Assembly: GCA_020024595.1 (NCBI GenBank)
Contig: JAHHTO010000017.1
Coordinates: forward strand, 1-25,010
Source of the DNA: Schaedlerella sp.
GTDB taxonomy: Bacteria; Bacillota; Clostridia; Lachnospirales; Lachnospiraceae
Direction of reading: 5' to 3'
Length of the DNA: 25,010 nt
Shown here: positions 23,018 to 25,010 of the stretch, in pieces
How the letters are laid out: each line of letters opens with the position of its first letter
How positions within the stretch are numbered: the stretch's first letter is position 1
Notes under the pieces: generated by a model
Databases searched by the model: none
The model's input: only the letters and a program-made list of their open reading frames with translations
Told to the model about the DNA's origin: nothing
Translations under genes and position numbers: made by a program

Positions 23018-23386
23018 CTAGAAATTCAACCCAGCTTCTCTTGCTGCGTCTGCTAATGCCTGAATCTTACCCTGGTATATAAAGCCGCCTCTGTCAAAGA
23101 CAACATCTGTAATACCTTTTTCTTTTGCCTTTTCAGCAATCACTTTTCCAAGATATGCTGCGGCATCAACGTTGTTGGTTTTCTCAAGTTCTGCTTTCAC
23201 ATCTTTCTGAAGAGTGGAAGCTGCCACCAGAGTGTTTCCAACTGTATCGTCAATAATCTGTGCATACATGTGATTATTACTTCTAAACACAGCCAAACGT
23301 GGTCTTTCAGCTGTACCGCTGAAACGGTTACGTAATTTCATGTGTTTTTTTCTACGAATTTCACTTCTTGATTTTTTACTAACCAT
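23018..23386 (-). CDS. rplR: Large ribosomal subunit protein L18
   Basis: Binds 5S rRNA in the central protuberance of the 50S subunit. It starts MVSKKSRSEIRRKKHMKLRN, contains RPRLAVFRSNNHMYAQIIDD, and ends in AREAGLNF after FDRGGFIYQGKIQALADAAR. ATG 23386 is preferred to a GTG two codons upstream, because AGGAGG lies 8 bases from the ATG and only 2 from the GTG. Length 122. Confidence 0.98.
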   Translation of the reverse strand: MVSKKSRSEIRRKKHMKLRNRFSGTAERPRLAVFRSNNHMYAQIIDDTVGNTLVAASTLQKDVKAELEKTNNVDAAAYLGKVIAEKAKEKGITDVVFDRGGFIYQGKIQALADAAREAGLNF

Positions 23387-23403
23387 TTTCACACCCTCCT
23401 TAA

Positions 23404-23946
23404 TTATTTCTTACCTGTCTTACCAACTTTACGTCTGATTACTTCATCAGCATACTTGATACCTTTGCCCTTATATGGCTCTGGTCTTCTCTTGTCTCTG
23501 ATTTCAGCTGCATACTGACCTACTTTTTCTTTATCGATACCTTTTACAGTAATCTTGTTCTGTCCTTCCAGAACGGTCTCAACACCTTCCGGATCGATCA
23601 TCTCAACCGGGTGAGAGTATCCCAGATTCAGTGTCAGCTTATTACCGGATTTGGCTGCTCTGTAACCTACACCGTTTACTTCCAGAACTTTTTCATATCC
23701 GTTTGTAACTCCAACAACCATGTTGTTGATCAGTGTTCTTGTCAGACCGTGAAGAGATTTCATCTTCTTCAGATCGTTCGGTCTTGTAACGATTACTTCT
23801 TCGCCTTCCTGTTTGATTTCCATTTCTGTCGGAAGCTCTTTGCAAAGAGTTCCCTTAGGACCTTTTACGGTCACAACATTATTCTCTGCAATCTCAACAG
23901 TAACACCTGCTGGGATTGTAATTGGCAGTCTTCCAATACGTGACAT
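23404..23946 (-). CDS. rplF: Large ribosomal subunit protein L6
   Basis: 50S protein near the factor-binding site. The 180-residue chain starts MSRIGRLPITIPAGV and ends with RRPEPYKGKGIKYADEVIR, the conserved C-terminal signature. AGGAGG precedes the ATG. A perfect 7-bp hairpin (23975-23995) lies in the 103-base gap from rpsH. Confidence 0.98.
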   Translation of the reverse strand: MSRIGRLPITIPAGVTVEIAENNVVTVKGPKGTLCKELPTEMEIKQEGEEVIVTRPNDLKKMKSLHGLTRTLINNMVVGVTNGYEKVLEVNGVGYRAAKSGNKLTLNLGYSHPVEMIDPEGVETVLEGQNKITVKGIDKEKVGQYAAEIRDKRRPEPYKGKGIKYADEVIRRKVGKTGKK

Positions 23947-24049
23947 ACCTTTGTCCTCCTAACTTAAATTCTCGGAATAGATGCGATGTCTATTCTGTTT
24001 TCAGTTTCTTCTCTGGAAAGTTTCCTTCCCGTTCCAAATCTCTTTTATC

Positions 24050-24451
24050 TTACCAAACGAAGCAAAGAACCTCTCCGCCTACGCCAAGTTTTCTTGCTTC
24101 TTTATCTGTGATTACGCCTTTGTTTGTAGATACGATAGCAGTTCCAAGTCCGCCAAGCACCTTCGGCATATCCTCGCTGTTTGCATATACGCGAAGACCC
24201 GGTTTTGAAATTCTCTTCAGACCGGAGATAACTTTTTCATTCTTATCAACACCGTATTTCAGGGTGATGTGAATGGTCTTGAAGTTTCCGTCTTCTACGA
24301 TATCATATTTTGTGATATAACCTTCATCCTGGAGAATCTCTGCGATTGCAATTTTCATCTTGGATGCAGGAACATCAACTGTATCATGTTTAGCAGTGTT
24401 TGCATTACGGATTCTTGTAAGCATATCTGCAATTGGATCACTCATAGTCAT
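24050..24451 (-). CDS. rpsH: Small ribosomal subunit protein S8
   Basis: Primary binder of the 16S rRNA central domain; in E. coli its mRNA target controls the spc operon. MSDPIADMLTRIRNA at the start and STNKGVITDKEARKLGVGGE near the end are typical. There are two nearby ATGs; the first (24451) lies 10 bases after GGAGG and is chosen. Length 133. Confidence 0.98.
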   Translation of the reverse strand: MTMSDPIADMLTRIRNANTAKHDTVDVPASKMKIAIAEILQDEGYITKYDIVEDGNFKTIHITLKYGVDKNEKVISGLKRISKPGLRVYANSEDMPKVLGGLGTAIVSTNKGVITDKEARKLGVGGEVLCFVW

Positions 24452-24537
24452 GTGGATGTATCCTCCTTCTCAATATTCTATCAATTACACGATTTTCTGC
24501 CTGCACTTTACGCCTGGCATCGCCAAGTGTTCAGTGC

Positions 24538-24723
24538 TTACCAGCTGGCTTTCTTAACTCCCGGAATCTGACCTTTGTATGCCAGTTCACGGAAGCAGAC
24601 ACGGCAGATACCATATTTTCTTAAATATGCATGTGGACGACCACAAATTCTGCAACGGTTGTATTCTCTTGTGGAGAATTTTGGTGCACGCTGCTGTTTG
24701 ATTTTCATAGATGTCTTTGCCAT
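24538..24723 (-). CDS. rpsN: Small ribosomal subunit protein S14, zinc (type Z) form
   Basis: A 61-residue head protein of the 30S subunit. The zinc ligands Cys24, Cys27, Cys40 and Cys43 are all present, so this is the short zinc-dependent form usual for Clostridia. The C-terminus GQIPGVKKASW is canonical. It follows rplE by 11 bases. Confidence 0.98.
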   Translation of the reverse strand: MAKTSMKIKQQRAPKFSTREYNRCRICGRPHAYLRKYGICRVCFRELAYKGQIPGVKKASW

Positions 24724-24734
24724 GATTTCCCTCC

Positions 24735-25010
24735 TTACTTTGTAAACGGCATATTGAACTGTGCAAGCAATTCACGAGCTTCCTCATCTGTCTTAGCTGT
24801 TGTAACAAAAATTACATCCATACCTCTGACTTTGTCGATTTTGTCGTACTCGATTTCTGGGAAAATAAGCTGTTCCTTAATTCCAAGTGCGTAGTTACCT
24901 CTTCCGTCAAATGCGTTCGGGTTAACACCTCTGAAGTCACGTACACGAGGAAGTGAAAGGTTAATCAGACGATCAACGAACTCATACATTCTCTCGCCTC
25001 TCAGTGTAAC
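24735..25010 (-). CDS. rplE: Large ribosomal subunit protein L5, C-terminal part (cut by the window edge)
   Basis: The frame is open to the window edge and gives the last 91 residues of L5, a 5S rRNA-binding protein. VTLRGERMYEFVDRLINLS and RVRDFRGVNPNAFDGRGNY are signature segments. The N-terminal half lies beyond the right edge. It sits upstream of rpsN as in the standard spc order. Confidence 0.97.
   Translation of the reverse strand, partial: VTLRGERMYEFVDRLINLSLPRVRDFRGVNPNAFDGRGNYALGIKEQLIFPEIEYDKIDKVRGMDVIFVTTAKTDEEARELLAQFNMPFTK

Noticed and set aside
1..25010. CRISPR arrays, insertion sequences, prophage or integration sites
   Set aside because: No regularly spaced repeats, transposase or integrase frames, or terminal inverted repeats were seen; the genes are of housekeeping type throughout.

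Overview
The window is about 25 kb of AT-rich chromosome from a Gram-positive anaerobe of the Clostridia, most likely a Lachnospiraceae. The signs are the gene order of the spc and alpha ribosomal operons, a KOW-domain protein next to infA, an S14 of the zinc type, a 178-residue L17, a diphosphate-type phosphofructokinase, and strong AGGAGG-type ribosome binding sites. I see no phage, insertion sequence, CRISPR array or integrase. The species call is inference.

Left part (1-7.7 kb): a class 3 aldehyde dehydrogenase (+) faces a membrane-anchored kinase-like protein (-), and the two reading frames overlap tail to tail. Next come a PPi-type phosphofructokinase (+) and a tRNA-Arg(ACG) with its own promoter and terminator. 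After these, on the minus strand, lie trpS, a PAP2 membrane phosphatase, a diacylglycerol-kinase-like lipid kinase and a TetR regulator.

Middle (7.7-15 kb, all minus): a fused SfsA-MutY protein translationally coupled to the TetR gene. Then a three-gene polar amino acid ABC importer whose binding protein appears circularly permuted and whose promoter carries an ARG-box-like palindrome. Then uppP with a Cof-type HAD phosphatase, and a membrane-anchored protein of unknown function.

Right part (15-25 kb, all minus): the end of the S10/spc/alpha ribosomal cluster. In transcription order it runs rplE (partial), rpsN, rpsH, rplF, rplR, rpsE, rpmD, rplO, secY, adk, KOW protein, infA, a strong terminator, a strong promoter, rpmJ, a 467-nt structured gene-free spacer, rpsM, rpsK, rpsD, rpoA, a structured spacer and rplQ. 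Methionine aminopeptidase (map), usual between adk and infA in relatives, is missing.

The best candidates for something undescribed are the rpmJ-rpsM spacer and the rpoA-rplQ spacer, both rich in perfect inverted repeats inside ribosomal protein mRNA. The permuted binding protein, the SfsA-MutY fusion and the kinase-like membrane protein with an apparent start-site frameshift are also worth attention.
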